A stretch of DNA of 64,000 nt from Xanthocytophaga flava (GCA_030068525.1 JASJOS010000015.1:62001-126000); one strand, 5' to 3'. Numbered from the stretch's first letter, positions 36,835 to 46,568 are shown. A program made the numbers and translations. The notes: a model not told the origin generated them from the letters alone.

Positions 36835-38364
36835 GTGCTAACGAAAAGAAGAAGTTTTCTGAAATCAATCGGTCTGGGAGGACTCGGACTATCCTATGTA
36901 CACACCCTGGAAGCTCGTTCTCCACAATTACCTGCAGGCATACCTACAACAGATGTGTCAGTTGTTCGGATCAAAGGAAAAGTACAGGCAGAAGGAAAAG
37001 GAATGGCAGGCGTGGCTGTGACCGATGGAATCAATATCACTACGACAGATGCCAAAGGTAACTACGAATTGTTATCCAATGCCTCTGCTGAGTTTGTGTA
37101 CATCTCTACCCCTCGGGGATATGAATTTGCTAACCAAAACGGAGTAGTTCGTTTTTATCAGCCTGTAAAAGTAGTCAATGGTGCATTTCAGGCTATTTTT
37201 ACCCTGACAAAACTGACACAGGATGATACACGTCACAACTTTATTGTATGGGCAGACCCTCAGATGATTTCCAAAGAAGATGCCGAACTGTTTCTTCAAC
37301 AATCCGTTCCGGATACCCGCAAGTTGCTGGATAGCTATAAGCAAAAAAATAACGGACAACTGCCCCCTTTTCATGGTGTAGGATGTGGAGATCTGGTGTG
37401 GGATCGTTTTGAACTGTTTGAAGATTACCAGAAAGGTGTGACAGCAACAGGAATTCCTTTCTTTCAGGTGATTGGCAACCATGATATGGATCTGACTGCC
37501 CGTACAGACGAGCATTCCGCTAAAACATTCAAATCTACTTTTGGGCCAACCTATTATTCTTTCAATCGCGGGGAAATCCATTATGTAGTACTGGATGATG
37601 TGTTTTTTATTGGTACTGCTAAAAAATACATAGGATATCTTACAGAACGTCAGCTGGCCTGGCTGGAACAGGATCTGGCATTGGTCAAAGCCGGGACAAC
37701 CGTTGTAGTCTTTATGCATATTCCTGCCAACACGGGTGATCAGCGTCGTAACAAAGCAAAAGAAGAACCTATTGGAGGAGTAGTGGCTAACAGAAAGGAA
37801 CTGTATCGCCTGCTTCAGCCCTATAAGGCACACATCATGTCAGGTCATACTCACTTTAATGAAAAGATTGTGACAGGTGATAATCTGGTTGAACATGTGC
37901 ATGGCACAGTCTGTGGAGCCTGGTGGACAGGTCCTGTCTGTTTTGATGGTACGCCAAACGGATATGGCGTGTATGAAGTCAATGGAAGCACTATCGAATG
38001 GTATTACAAGTCTGTTGGACATGAAAAAGATCATCAGATGCGTTTGTATCCCATTGGAGCCTCAAAAGAAAAGCCAGATCATGTGGTAGTAAACGTATGG
38101 AACTGGGACCCTGCCTGGAAAGTAGAATGGCTGGAAGATGGAAAGCCTATGGGGCCCATGACTCAGGAAACAGCCTTTGATCCATTGTCGGTAGAACTGC
38201 ACGAAGGAACGGCCAAACCTGCCAAACACAAATGGGTAGAACCTCAACTGACAGATCACCTGTTTTTTGCCAAACCTTCTGTTGCTGCCTCAAAGATTAA
38301 AGTTCAGGTAACCGATCGATTTAAAAATACCTACACACAGGAAATGGATGTGAAACGTAGTTAA
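36835..38364 (+). CDS. Tat-exported calcineurin-like metallophosphoesterase
   Basis: The 509-residue protein starts at GTG 36835 with a twin-arginine signal (KRRSFLKSIGLGGLGLS). An N-terminal Ig-like regulatory domain follows (about 35-120, VQAEGKGMAGVAVTDG). The metallophosphoesterase domain carries WADPQM, GCGDLVWD, GNHDMD, FMHIPANTG and SGHTHFNEK, and a C-terminal beta domain ends the protein. All metal-ligand motifs are present. It is exported to the periplasm or surface as a phosphomonoesterase or phosphodiesterase. Position after SusC/SusD suggests it acts on the imported phosphorylated substrate. However, the 658-bp repeat-rich gap means it may have its own promoter. Confidence 0.92.
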   Translation: MLTKRRSFLKSIGLGGLGLSYVHTLEARSPQLPAGIPTTDVSVVRIKGKVQAEGKGMAGVAVTDGINITTTDAKGNYELLSNASAEFVYISTPRGYEFANQNGVVRFYQPVKVVNGAFQAIFTLTKLTQDDTRHNFIVWADPQMISKEDAELFLQQSVPDTRKLLDSYKQKNNGQLPPFHGVGCGDLVWDRFELFEDYQKGVTATGIPFFQVIGNHDMDLTARTDEHSAKTFKSTFGPTYYSFNRGEIHYVVLDDVFFIGTAKKYIGYLTERQLAWLEQDLALVKAGTTVVVFMHIPANTGDQRRNKAKEEPIGGVVANRKELYRLLQPYKAHIMSGHTHFNEKIVTGDNLVEHVHGTVCGAWWTGPVCFDGTPNGYGVYEVNGSTIEWYYKSVGHEKDHQMRLYPIGASKEKPDHVVVNVWNWDPAWKVEWLEDGKPMGPMTQETAFDPLSVELHEGTAKPAKHKWVEPQLTDHLFFAKPSVAASKIKVQVTDRFKNTYTQEMDVKRS

Positions 38365-38385
38365 TAGATTGCTGCTTACTTAAGT

Positions 38386-38411
38386 AAATCCCCGTAACAG
38401 GGGATTTTTTA
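38386..38411 (+). terminator. Intrinsic terminator
   Basis: AAATCCCC pairs with GGGGATTT around a 6-nt loop, followed by T residues. It ends the phosphoesterase gene. Confidence 0.9.
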
Positions 38412-38549
38412 TTGGTAGGAACCACCTCCACTTAGTAAAAAGACATTTTTTGCTTTAATAATTTTTTAATTAATGCCTTCACAAATTACTGGCAATTAAT
38501 AAATACTATTGAGGATTACAGCCAGGTTCAGTATCTAAGTATCAAATAG

Positions 38550-38795
38550 GTTACACTGGTTACACTTAGTTACACGTTAGGTTACACTTTAATTGCTTGA
38601 TAATGAACGAAGTTACACTAGTTACACTTTTTTGCCATTTTTCGTAAAAGTTCCCAGAAAGAAAAGCAAGTATACTCCCTTTATATATACTATATAATAT
38701 ATTAATATACGTATGTGAGAAACAAGTGTAACTAGTGTAACCTGCCTCATTTACAGGGTTTTAGAGGTGTAACTGCTAGTGTAACCTAGTGTAAC
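38550..38795. repeat. Mirror-symmetric array of eleven GTTACAC heptamers around an AT-rich core
   Basis: Six direct copies of GTTACAC start at 38550, 38559, 38569, 38581, 38612 and 38621. Five inverted copies (GTGTAAC) start at 38726, 38735, 38767, 38779 and 38789. Start-to-start spacing is 9, 10, 12, 31 and 9 in the left arm. Read inward from the far right, the right arm gives 10, 12, 32 and 9. The innermost pairs form a perfect 16-bp inverted repeat (GTTACACTAGTTACAC and its complement). Spacer bases otherwise differ between arms, so heptamers and spacing are conserved rather than the whole arm. The centre (about 38680-38711) is almost purely A and T. It suggests a protein-binding or origin-like site. 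Confidence 0.9.
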
Positions 38796-39074
38796 TCGCC
38801 TTAATATCAACTACTTACTACATAAGCTGTACAGCTACCGCTTATATAATTCCCTGAATTATGCATTCATGATTTAACCTCCTACACTTTCTGCAGTGTT
38901 CGTATTTCCTCTCCTGACTAATATATACTTCATTCTACTTCACAGATTAGTTTTTCTACTTCGCCTTTTTTAGGTCGATTAGGCAAGCATAGAGAGTGAT
39001 AAGCCCTGTTTCTTTGCAAAGAACCAATACCACTTACAACCTATCTAATCTAATAACCCTAAACCATTATATCT
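38796..39074. other. Intergenic remainder upstream of the DUF418 gene
   Basis: Contains the perfect palindrome AGCTGTACAGCT at 38825-38836, within a weak ATAAGC/GCTTAT stem. I see no coding frame and no clear promoter. Confidence 0.5.
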
Positions 39075-40334
39075 ATGCAATTATCCGGCTTTCAGCCCAT
39101 CCAAACGCATGAACGTATTCAACTGATAGATGCGCTGCGAGGGTTTGCTTTAGTAGGTATTCTGATTGTGAATATCCCATCTTTTTCCCGCTCCGAATGG
39201 GGACCGGCTGAACAACAGATACAAAACGGTTTTAGTGATATACTGTTGGTACTGATAGATACAAAGTTTATCACTATTTTCTCTCTGCTATTTGGTGCAG
39301 GATTCGTTGTGCAGCAACAACGAGCAGAGAGGTATGGTATAGACTTTACTGTCTTTTATATCCGACGAATGGGTATCTTGTTTGTGTTTGGCTGTGTGCA
39401 TGCCTATCTCTTCTGGTTTGGTGATATAGTACGCCATTATGCCTTGCTGGGGATAGCTTTGCTGGCAGTAAATCATTTGTCTGCAAAAGCCACATTGCGG
39501 TTAGCTCTGATCTTCATCGTTTTCCTGACTCCTTTACTTTTTCTGTTAAATGGCATATTACCTGTGCATACTACTCCTGATACTATTGATGGAATGCCTG
39601 TATCTTCCTTTGTCTACAAGTCGTTTACAGAAGGTTCATATCCTCAGATATTGAGGGCAAACTGGATCATTGATCCACTACATAACTTCATACAGGATAT
39701 GCCATTGACATTAGTTTCTATGTTTGGGAAAATGGTGTTGGGAGTATGGCTGGCAAAGATTGGCTTTTTTCGTAATCCTGCTGAGCACCAGACGTTACTT
39801 CGGAAATGGATTATATGGGGTAGTACAGCAGGTGTAATAGGTAGTATAGCTTTCTGGGCTATCAAGAAAGAGATACTGCCAGTACCTGAGATGGGACTGG
39901 TCATACTTGTTTTTCCTGTATCAGCTTGTCTGGTGCTTCATAGTCTTTTTTATCTGGCATTATTTACTAAATTATACCATCGGATGTTAGGTGCTGTCTT
40001 GCTTCGCTACCTGGTACCTGTAGGTAGAATGGGATTAAGTAATTATTTTGGTCAGACAATTCTGGCTTTCAGTTTATTCTATGTAACAGGCTGGGTAGGA
40101 TATGCAGACCCGGTTGGTTTGACAGGACTTGCCCTGCTTATCTTTGTGGTACAGATACTGGTAAGCCACTGGTGGCTTCGGTATCATGAATTTGGCCCTG
40201 TAGAATGGATCTGGAGGATTTTATCCTATATGTGGATTGACAGAAAAACGAAGACGAGAGTTTCTGATTCCATATCTGTATCTCCAAATCTGATAGGAGA
40301 GAAGCTTACAGAAAATAAGCCACTAAACGAATAA
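39075..40334 (+). CDS. DUF418 integral membrane protein (YeiB-like)
   Basis: The 419-residue protein is a polytopic membrane protein of the DUF418 family. The opening ERIQLIDALRGFALVGILIVNI is the family's hallmark. Further motifs are FSLLFGAGF, MGILFVFGCVHAYLFWFGDI and the C-terminal GRMGLSNYFGQTILAFSLFY, with HWWLRYHEFGPVEWIWRILSY. About eight to ten transmembrane helices are apparent. Relationship to acyltransferase-type membrane proteins has been suggested for the family, but the activity is unknown. The next gene, a membrane LytTR regulator, starts 32 bp downstream. Confidence 0.92.
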   Translation: MQLSGFQPIQTHERIQLIDALRGFALVGILIVNIPSFSRSEWGPAEQQIQNGFSDILLVLIDTKFITIFSLLFGAGFVVQQQRAERYGIDFTVFYIRRMGILFVFGCVHAYLFWFGDIVRHYALLGIALLAVNHLSAKATLRLALIFIVFLTPLLFLLNGILPVHTTPDTIDGMPVSSFVYKSFTEGSYPQILRANWIIDPLHNFIQDMPLTLVSMFGKMVLGVWLAKIGFFRNPAEHQTLLRKWIIWGSTAGVIGSIAFWAIKKEILPVPEMGLVILVFPVSACLVLHSLFYLALFTKLYHRMLGAVLLRYLVPVGRMGLSNYFGQTILAFSLFYVTGWVGYADPVGLTGLALLIFVVQILVSHWWLRYHEFGPVEWIWRILSYMWIDRKTKTRVSDSISVSPNLIGEKLTENKPLNE

Positions 40335-40366
40335 TTCGTTACAATGATAATACACTTTGACTGCTA

Positions 40367-41251
40367 ATGAAGTCTATACTAGTATTGAAGACTGTGTTTT
40401 TGCTAAAAACTGATCATAAACTGTCTTTAAAAATGACACGCCAGCGGTGGTTGCAGATTGGCGGGGCAGCCTTCTTTGCATTGTTTCTGGTGACTTTTAA
40501 CAGCAGTCCGCTGGTAGAACTGCTTCGCCGAAAGAGCTATTACCGCGATCTGAGTATTACTTTTGGCGCTGCATGTCTCATTATAAGTTATGTAGGCTGG
40601 ATTACGGCCAAACTCGATAGCTACATTGACTGGCAGTCCGATAAAAGACAAAGGCTTTTACTACAGATACTCCTGGGACTTATTGGTGCTTCACTGATAA
40701 GTTATGGGATTGCCTACCTTCAATACCGGTTTATCGATCCTGAACATGTTTTTGGTACAGAATCATTTTTCCAGACAGAGTTTCCGGTCATTGTACTTCT
40801 GATAACTTTTTGCAATATTATCTATGTGAGCATTTCCTATTACCACTGGCAGGAACGTAGATATATAATACAGATATTGCCTGTTGCAGAAAAATTAGAA
40901 CCCAGTATATCTTATCTTTCTTACCTGATAGTCACCAATGGACAAAAAAGCATTCAGCTGGCAGTAGAGCATATCGCTCTTATTTATCTGGAACAAGGAA
41001 TTACCTGGATAGCAACTTTTAACAACACCCGCTATCATGTGGATGAACCACTTCAGAGTATTGAAGATAAGTTAGATCCTGGTTCATTCTTTCGGGTAAA
41101 TCGTCAGACCATTGTGCAGCTTTCAGCCTGTTACTCCTTTCAGAGTATAGAATATGGCAAAATCAAGCTACATCTTGTACCTCCTTTTACTACTGAATTA
41201 ACTATTAGCCAGAAAACAGCTCCTGCCTTCCGCAAATGGATGCAACGGTAG
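40367..41251 (+). CDS. Membrane-anchored LytTR-type transcriptional regulator
   Basis: The 294-residue protein has about four N-terminal transmembrane helices (roughly residues 28-45, 58-78, 93-118, 135-155). A C-terminal LytTR DNA-binding domain follows (about 190-290) with IALIYLEQGITWIATFNNTRY and FFRVNRQTIVQL. There is no receiver domain, so signal input probably comes through the membrane part or partner proteins. An internal ATG at 40433 (MTRQRWLQ) is an alternative start and removes 22 residues. It lies 32 bp after DUF418 and probably forms an operon with it. Confidence 0.9.
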   Translation: MKSILVLKTVFLLKTDHKLSLKMTRQRWLQIGGAAFFALFLVTFNSSPLVELLRRKSYYRDLSITFGAACLIISYVGWITAKLDSYIDWQSDKRQRLLLQILLGLIGASLISYGIAYLQYRFIDPEHVFGTESFFQTEFPVIVLLITFCNIIYVSISYYHWQERRYIIQILPVAEKLEPSISYLSYLIVTNGQKSIQLAVEHIALIYLEQGITWIATFNNTRYHVDEPLQSIEDKLDPGSFFRVNRQTIVQLSACYSFQSIEYGKIKLHLVPPFTTELTISQKTAPAFRKWMQR

Positions 41252-41343
41252 GTTGTGCCCTTAGGTAATGAAAAGTTTTCCTGCTACTTAGTGTAAATCC
41301 AGTATATTTGTTGCTTTCAATCAAGACGTTCTTTCTCCTCTGA

Positions 41344-41502
41344 AAAAAGGTTCTGTGTAAAACAGATTAATAGGGAATCGTGTGTAAGTCACGAACTGTC
41401 GCGCAACTGTAAGTAACCTATGGGATTATGCGTTAGTATCCACTATACTACACTGTATAGGAAGGATGGCGTAATTGGTACAAGTCAGGAGACCTGCCTG
41501 TT
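41344..41502 (+). promoter_or_regulatory. Cobalamin riboswitch
   Basis: Core elements of the B12 aptamer are present in order: GGTTCTGTG near the start, GGGAATCGTGTGTAAGTCACG, the box with CTGTCGCGCAACTGTAAG (41396 onward), and AGTCAGGAGACCTGCC (41483-41498). The family consensus has GCGCCACTG in the B12 box, so C to A at one position is a small deviation. It precedes the cobalt chelatase gene by about 220 nt. It should switch that gene off when cobalamin is abundant. Confidence 0.93.
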
Positions 41503-41556
41503 TTTCAGTATGATAATGCTTTCGCGGTTTAAGAGGGTATCTAAATTAGTTTAGAC

Positions 41557-41640
41557 CACCTCTAAAGCAGAGTCAGATGAGGTGATTTGGAATGTGGGCA
41601 GGCTTATACCTGTACCTTTAGCTTTTACAAGCTAACTTTT
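41557..41640 (+). promoter_or_regulatory. Likely expression platform of the riboswitch
   Basis: Two hairpins follow the aptamer: CACCTC with GAGGTG (41557-41584), and TTAGCTT-TTAC-AAGCTAA (41618-41635), the latter followed by CTTTTC. The second resembles a terminator hairpin with a weak T-tract. Which one responds to the ligand cannot be told from sequence. Confidence 0.45.
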
Positions 41641-41722
41641 CATTCCTCCTCTGTCACCTGTCCATCCGCAAGCTTTTGAACGTCTGAAATCCGATTGCTT
41701 GCTTACATAAGTTGTAAATGGT

Positions 41723-44700
41723 ATGACAGAAATAAAACGCCAGCGGGTAATGCGCCCGGATGGAAAAGCCATTAACCTGGTTCAGCGAAGAGGACATTTG
41801 TCTTACTGTTACAATGCATGCTGCTGTGGCCGTACAGACAGAGGCTATGCTCCCATTCCGGTTGAGTTGTATAAGAGTGAATGGTTACGGCGGAAGCTAC
41901 GCAATGTAGTCCATATGACCAAAGGAGGATGTCTGGGGCCATGCACACTGGCTAATGTGGTCACATTGTTGTTTGACGGAAACTCTGTATGGTTTCATTC
42001 TGTCAACAGCAACTGGCAGATCCTTGCCATTTTCGATTACATCGAGAGTATGGTAAAGGCCGATAGTTTTCTAACCCCACCCGCTGAGCTGGCAGAGTAT
42101 GTGTTTCAATTCTATACATGGAAAGGTTCTGAAGCTATAACCCGTTCCGGGCAGGTGGCAACACCCGATGGAGGAATTGTATTCCTAACCCATGCCGATA
42201 CCGATCTACTTACCCTAAGTCGCACACTTCAGGACTTACCTGCTGACTTTCCCAAAACGACAGGCCTTAACCTGATGTCAATTAAAAGTGATGCCCATAT
42301 GGCGCAGTTGCTGGATCGGGAAGTAGGAGCCGCTCAGATTATAATCATACGTATTCATGGCAGAGCCAGCAGTATTCCAGGTTTCGCGGAACTGGTTCGT
42401 CGGGCAAAGCAGCAGGGACAGCACCTGATTGTGATAAGTGGAACGGGTGAACTAAATCCTGAATTTGCCGCAGTGTCTACTGTGTCTCCAGCCATATTGC
42501 ATGAGACACTGGCATACTTACAAGCAGGAGGACATAGCAACTTAACCTCCCTGTTGTACTTTCTATCAGACCATCTGTTGATGACAGGTTTTGGCTTTGA
42601 GGTTCCTGTAACTCTACCAGAACATGGTATTTACCATCCGGATCTCCCTGAAAATGCAGAGAAAGAAGATTGGTTAAAGATGCACAATCCTGCTTGGCCA
42701 AGTATTGGTATTACCTTCTATAGAGCACACTGGATTAGTGGCAATACAGCCTTTGTAGATGCCATGATTCGTGCACTGGAAGCTCGGAACCTGAATGTAC
42801 TGCCTGTCTATACAGCTTCTCTCAAAGCAGTTGACAGTGGTACAGGTTGGCCGTACGCGCTGGATTTATTCAGACATATTAACGAAGTGCTGATCGACGT
42901 ATTGGTAAATACAGTTTCATTTGCCATGCGGGATATACAAACAGAACAACTGCAACAAGGAGAAGAGGAAATCCTGCGTCAGCTAAATGTACCGATTCTG
43001 CAGGCCATCACCAGTGGTATGAGTCGTGGCCCTTGGGAATCATCAAGCCGGGGACTCAATCCATTGGATACTGCCATGAATGTGGCTATCCCTGAGTTTG
43101 ACGGACGTATTATCACTGTACCAGTTTCATTTAAAGAGAAAGACAGGGAAACCAAAGGATACGAACCTATTGAAGACAGAATAGAACGAGTAGCTGGTAT
43201 AGCAGCTCGTTTTGCCCGTTTGCGTCATTTACCCAATAAAGAGAAACGCATCGCGTTTGTTTTTACAAACTCTAATGCAAAGGCTTCTCAAATTGGCAAT
43301 GCGGTAGGATTAGATTCTCCTGCATCTTTGATGTCTATTCTCCAGGCTATGCAGGCAGAAGGATACACTATACCTCATATGCCTGCTAGTGGAACAGAGT
43401 TAATTCATGAGCTGATAGACCGGTGTTCGTATGATCTTACATATCTCACTATAGAACAACTATCTCGTGCAATCGGACAAGTACCATCTACCCAATATGC
43501 TCAATGGTTTTCGGAATTACCTGAGGCTTTACAGCAAAAAATGCAGAAACAATGGGGGCCACCACCTGGTGAAACCTATTTACATGATAATTACATTGCC
43601 CTGGCAGGCATTGAATTAGGAAATGCTTTAGTCTTATTACAACCACCTCGTGGATACGGCATGGACCCGGATGCGATCTACCACCAACCTGACTTGCCAC
43701 CTACACATCATTACTATGCGTTTTACAGGTGGTTACGGGATGGCTGGGGTGCTGATGCAATTGTGCATGTAGGCAAACATGGGACGCTGGAATGGCTTCC
43801 GGGCAAAGGAATTGGGCTTTCAGAGAATTGTTTTCCGGATGCCTTTCTGGGAGATATGCCCTTGTTTTATCCCTTTATCATCAATGATCCGGGGGAAGGC
43901 TCGCAGGCGAAACGTCGGGCTCATGCGGTCATACTGGATCATCTGACCCCACCCATGACATCAGCCGATAGTTATGGTGAACTGGCTCAACTAACACAAT
44001 TGGTAGATGAATACTATCAGGTAGAGACATTAGATCCCGCCAAACTGCCATTACTGCAACGTCAGATCTGGGATTTAATCCGGCAAACAAATCTCGATAA
44101 AGACCTGTCAGCTATGCTGAAGCGGGATCATGGCGACCATGTACACGAATGGGATGACGAAATGACACCCGAAGGTGTGCCTGTTACATTGGCAGAAATG
44201 GGGGGGAAGGACATTGCTCACTTAATCGAAGATATAGATGGATATCTGTGTGAATTGGGTGCTGCACAGATTCGGAATGGGTTACATATACTGGGAGAAA
44301 TGCCTCAGGAACAAAACCTGATTGATATGTTACAGGCTTTGACCAGATTACCTAATCGCAGTACTCCTGGATTACCAGCTGTTATTGCTGCTTTATTTGG
44401 ATGGGAATGGGACGTAATTACAGCTGTCAGAGGGCAAAAGGTGGAAACTGTGTCTGCTGTTTTTACAGAACTGGCAGGGCGTCCGGTTGTGACAGGGGCA
44501 GATGTACAGGAAATGATTGAGGAACTTAGCAGACATCTATTTCAGATACTCTACCGTGAACGTTTTCGGGTTGATTCTATACCTCAGGTAATTGCTGAGA
44601 CATTTGGAGTAGAGTTGGTGCGGGATACAGCAGAGGTTCATAAAATACTAACGTTCGTTTGCCAGCAACTTGTACCTAATCTGGCTCAAACATACGATGA

Positions 44701-46006
44701 GATAACGCATCTGTTACATGGATTATCCGGAGGGTATGTGCCAGCCGGACCCAGTGGCGCTCCTACACGAGGTATGGCCCATATTTTGCCTACTGGGCGC
44801 AACTTTTATGCGGTAGATCCCAGAGCCTTGCCTTCACAGGCTGCCTGGCAAGTGGGACAACAGCTGGCAAAGGAGGTACTGGACCGTCATATGAAAGAGA
44901 CAGGCCGCTATCCTTCAACTGTCGGCATCAGTATCTGGGGGACGAGTGCTATGCGTACCTATGGCGATGATGTGGCAGAGATTCTGGCATTATTGGGTGT
45001 GCGTCCTGTATGGCAGCCAGAAAGCCGGAGAATTACAGGGATAGAAATAGTGCCATTGGCAGAGCTGGGAAGACCACGTATAGATGTAACCATTCGTATC
45101 AGTGGCTTTTTCAGAGATGCCTTTCCACATCTGATCGAACTCATGGATGATGCAGTACAACAGGTGCTTGCTTTGGATGAACCTGTAGAGCAAAACTTTG
45201 TACGGAAACATTATCTAAAGGATCGGGCAGAACTGCAAACTCCTGATATGCCTGTAGAAGAAGCAGAGCAACGTGCCAGTTACCGTATTTTCGGAGCTGC
45301 GCCAGGAAGCTATGGCGCAGGTATTTTACCGCTGATCAATGAGAAAAACTGGCACAATGAAACTGACTTTGCTCAGGCGTATGTCAACTGGGGCGGATAT
45401 GCCTACACCCGAAGTGTAAACGGAGTAGATGCCAGAAGTGAATTCCGGCAGTGTTTGTCAGGAGTAGAGGTAGCGTTGCATAACCAGGACAACCGGGAAC
45501 ATGACATCTTTGACAGTGACGATTATCTGCAGTTTCATGGCGGAATGATTGCTACCATTCGCAGCCTGACAGGACATCAGCCCAAACATTATTTTGGTGA
45601 TAGTCAGAATCCGGACCGGCCGGTCGTCCGGGATTTAAAGGAAGAAGCCTTACGTGTATTCAGATCCAGAGTAGTGAATCCCAAATGGATTGAAAGTATT
45701 CAGAAACATGGGTATAAAGGAGGATTGGAACTGACAGCTACAGTGGATTACCTTTTCGGATACGATGCAACAGCACAGGTAGTAGATGACTGGATGTATG
45801 AAAAAGTGGCAGAGACGTATGCCTTAGATGCAAATATGCAACAATTTTTTGCACAAAGTAATCCGTGGGCTTTGCATGCTATTGCCGAACGTTTGCTGGA
45901 AGCTGCACAACGCGATATGTGGAAAGAACCCTCACCAGAGATATTGGAAGCGTTACAGGAAGTATATTTACAGAGTGAAGGTTTGCTGGAAGGAAGAGTT
46001 GAGTAA
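41723..46006 (+). CDS. cobN: Cobaltochelatase subunit CobN with N-terminal [2Fe-2S] ferredoxin-like domain
   Basis: The 1427-residue protein is the large subunit of an ATP-dependent chelatase inserting cobalt into the corrin ring in aerobic B12 synthesis. Residues about 1-115 form a thioredoxin-like ferredoxin domain with Cys29, Cys33-35, Cys70 and Cys74 ([21 protein letters not shown]). The CobN/ChlH core follows, with [14 protein letters not shown] near residue 685, [15 protein letters not shown], and the C-terminal [16 protein letters not shown]. Its length exceeds ordinary CobN by about the added domain. The cobalamin riboswitch upstream argues for cobalt rather than magnesium. The ATPase partner is encoded 562 bp downstream. 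Confidence 0.92.
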   Translation: MTEIKRQRVMRPDGKAINLVQRRGHLSYCYNACCCGRTDRGYAPIPVELYKSEWLRRKLRNVVHMTKGGCLGPCTLANVVTLLFDGNSVWFHSVNSNWQILAIFDYIESMVKADSFLTPPAELAEYVFQFYTWKGSEAITRSGQVATPDGGIVFLTHADTDLLTLSRTLQDLPADFPKTTGLNLMSIKSDAHMAQLLDREVGAAQIIIIRIHGRASSIPGFAELVRRAKQQGQHLIVISGTGELNPEFAAVSTVSPAILHETLAYLQAGGHSNLTSLLYFLSDHLLMTGFGFEVPVTLPEHGIYHPDLPENAEKEDWLKMHNPAWPSIGITFYRAHWISGNTAFVDAMIRALEARNLNVLPVYTASLKAVDSGTGWPYALDLFRHINEVLIDVLVNTVSFAMRDIQTEQLQQGEEEILRQLNVPILQAITSGMSRGPWESSSRGLNPLDTAMNVAIPEFDGRIITVPVSFKEKDRETKGYEPIEDRIERVAGIAARFARLRHLPNKEKRIAFVFTNSNAKASQIGNAVGLDSPASLMSILQAMQAEGYTIPHMPASGTELIHELIDRCSYDLTYLTIEQLSRAIGQVPSTQYAQWFSELPEALQQKMQKQWGPPPGETYLHDNYIALAGIELGNALVLLQPPRGYGMDPDAIYHQPDLPPTHHYYAFYRWLRDGWGADAIVHVGKHGTLEWLPGKGIGLSENCFPDAFLGDMPLFYPFIINDPGEGSQAKRRAHAVILDHLTPPMTSADSYGELAQLTQLVDEYYQVETLDPAKLPLLQRQIWDLIRQTNLDKDLSAMLKRDHGDHVHEWDDEMTPEGVPVTLAEMGGKDIAHLIEDIDGYLCELGAAQIRNGLHILGEMPQEQNLIDMLQALTRLPNRSTPGLPAVIAALFGWEWDVITAVRGQKVETVSAVFTELAGRPVVTGADVQEMIEELSRHLFQILYRERFRVDSIPQVIAETFGVELVRDTAEVHKILTFVCQQLVPNLAQTYDEITHLLHGLSGGYVPAGPSGAPTRGMAHILPTGRNFYAVDPRALPSQAAWQVGQQLAKEVLDRHMKETGRYPSTVGISIWGTSAMRTYGDDVAEILALLGVRPVWQPESRRITGIEIVPLAELGRPRIDVTIRISGFFRDAFPHLIELMDDAVQQVLALDEPVEQNFVRKHYLKDRAELQTPDMPVEEAEQRASYRIFGAAPGSYGAGILPLINEKNWHNETDFAQAYVNWGGYAYTRSVNGVDARSEFRQCLSGVEVALHNQDNREHDIFDSDDYLQFHGGMIATIRSLTGHQPKHYFGDSQNPDRPVVRDLKEEALRVFRSRVVNPKWIESIQKHGYKGGLELTATVDYLFGYDATAQVVDDWMYEKVAETYALDANMQQFFAQSNPWALHAIAERLLEAAQRDMWKEPSPEILEALQEVYLQSEGLLEGRVE

Positions 46007-46150
46007 TCTTATCCTGGTCCATAGCTTTTCCAGAAAGGCAGGTTTTAAAGAGATCTGGTTCGAATAGAAAGACGCTGGTTCGAACGTTCGTTCGGACCTA
46101 ATTTGAAAGCAACGTCCGTTGCGTTGGGGCAAATTGAGCCAAGTTTACGT

Positions 46151-46220
46151 TTTCCCCCATGTTGGTGTTATCACCAACATGCATGATGGGAAACAACTCG
46201 TTGGTGAGGACACTAACGAT
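46151..46220. repeat. Two consecutive GTTGGTG-type hairpins
   Basis: CATGTTGGTG-TTAT-CACCAACATG is a perfect hairpin, extended outward by TTTCCC with GGGAAA (46151-46192). The next, CGTTGGTG-AGGA-CACTAACG (46199-46218), has the same core with one G-T pair. The shared GTTGGTG core indicates a repeated palindromic unit. Confidence 0.75.
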
Positions 46221-46248
46221 GGGAACAAAGGTTCTATCTACCAACGCC

Positions 46249-46453
46249 GCGTCCGCTCCATACTGTCAACTTAATAGATTACTCATCCCTGTCCTTCTGA
46301 GAGAAACTTGTGACAAATAGAGCCACATTTCCTTTATGAGAGAAAAAATACTCTCTAGTCGGAAAGGCCGCCGGTCTTGCCACAAGATTCTTCCAGAAGG
46401 ACAGGTAAGGTAGTTTGAGTGGTTTTCTTACCTTGACAGCATTGAGCGGACGC
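46249..46453. repeat. Outer inverted repeat enclosing MITE-like copy 2
   Basis: A 21-bp arm starting GCGTCCGCTC at 46249-46269 is repeated inverted at 46433-46453 (ending GAGCGGACGC) with two mismatches. The arms bracket the 116-bp repeat at 46289-46404, so the structure is nested. Confidence 0.7.
46289..46404. repeat. MITE/REP-like repeat, copy 2 (116 bp)
   Basis: Terminal inverted repeats CTGTCCTTCTG and CAGAAGGACAG are identical to those of copy 1 (36245-36377). The left 36 bases closely match the reverse complement of copy 1's right end, including GTGACAAATAGAGCC. The inner part shares TGAGAGAAA and CTTGCCACA or TTTTGCCACA segments. Orientation is opposite to copy 1. Confidence 0.8.
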
Positions 46454-46568
46454 TTACGCCAGAGACTTTCTTTATTTCCTCAAAAGACATGAGACACGAT
46501 AAGTTGAGTAATAGGCCAGCAATGGGCAGGCAAAAAATAAAAACAGTCTTATAGCGTATTAGCGATAC

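Larger units (their letters stand above)
46007..46568. other. Palindrome-rich intergenic region (562 bp) between chelatase genes
   Basis: The gap between cobN and the ATPase gene holds the hairpins 46151-46192 and 46199-46220 and the MITE-like copy 2 within outer inverted arms (46249-46453). It also holds CGAACGTTCG and two CTGGTTCGAA motifs (46054-46084). No coding frame is credible. The two chelatase genes are probably still functionally paired, but this block makes readthrough doubtful. Confidence 0.7.

Noticed and set aside
37072-37833. 253-codon antisense frame inside the phosphoesterase gene
   Set aside because: It is opposite a clearly conserved enzyme and shows cysteine/isoleucine-rich shadow composition.
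38550-38795. Possible CRISPR array or chromosomal oriC at the GTTACAC cluster
   Set aside because: The repeat is only 7 bp with uneven spacers, unlike CRISPR. No DnaA-box cluster (TTATCCACA-like), dnaA or other oriC marker gene is visible, so a chromosomal origin is not claimed.
46050-46090. Possible tRNA from two GGTTCGAA T-loop-like motifs
   Set aside because: No acceptor stem, anticodon arm or D-arm can be assembled around them; they look like part of the repeat-rich gap.
36245-46404. Composite transposon bounded by the two inverted repeats
   Set aside because: No transposase is present, and the enclosed genes (cobN, regulators) show no sign of recent transfer; the repeats are better seen as a small non-autonomous family.
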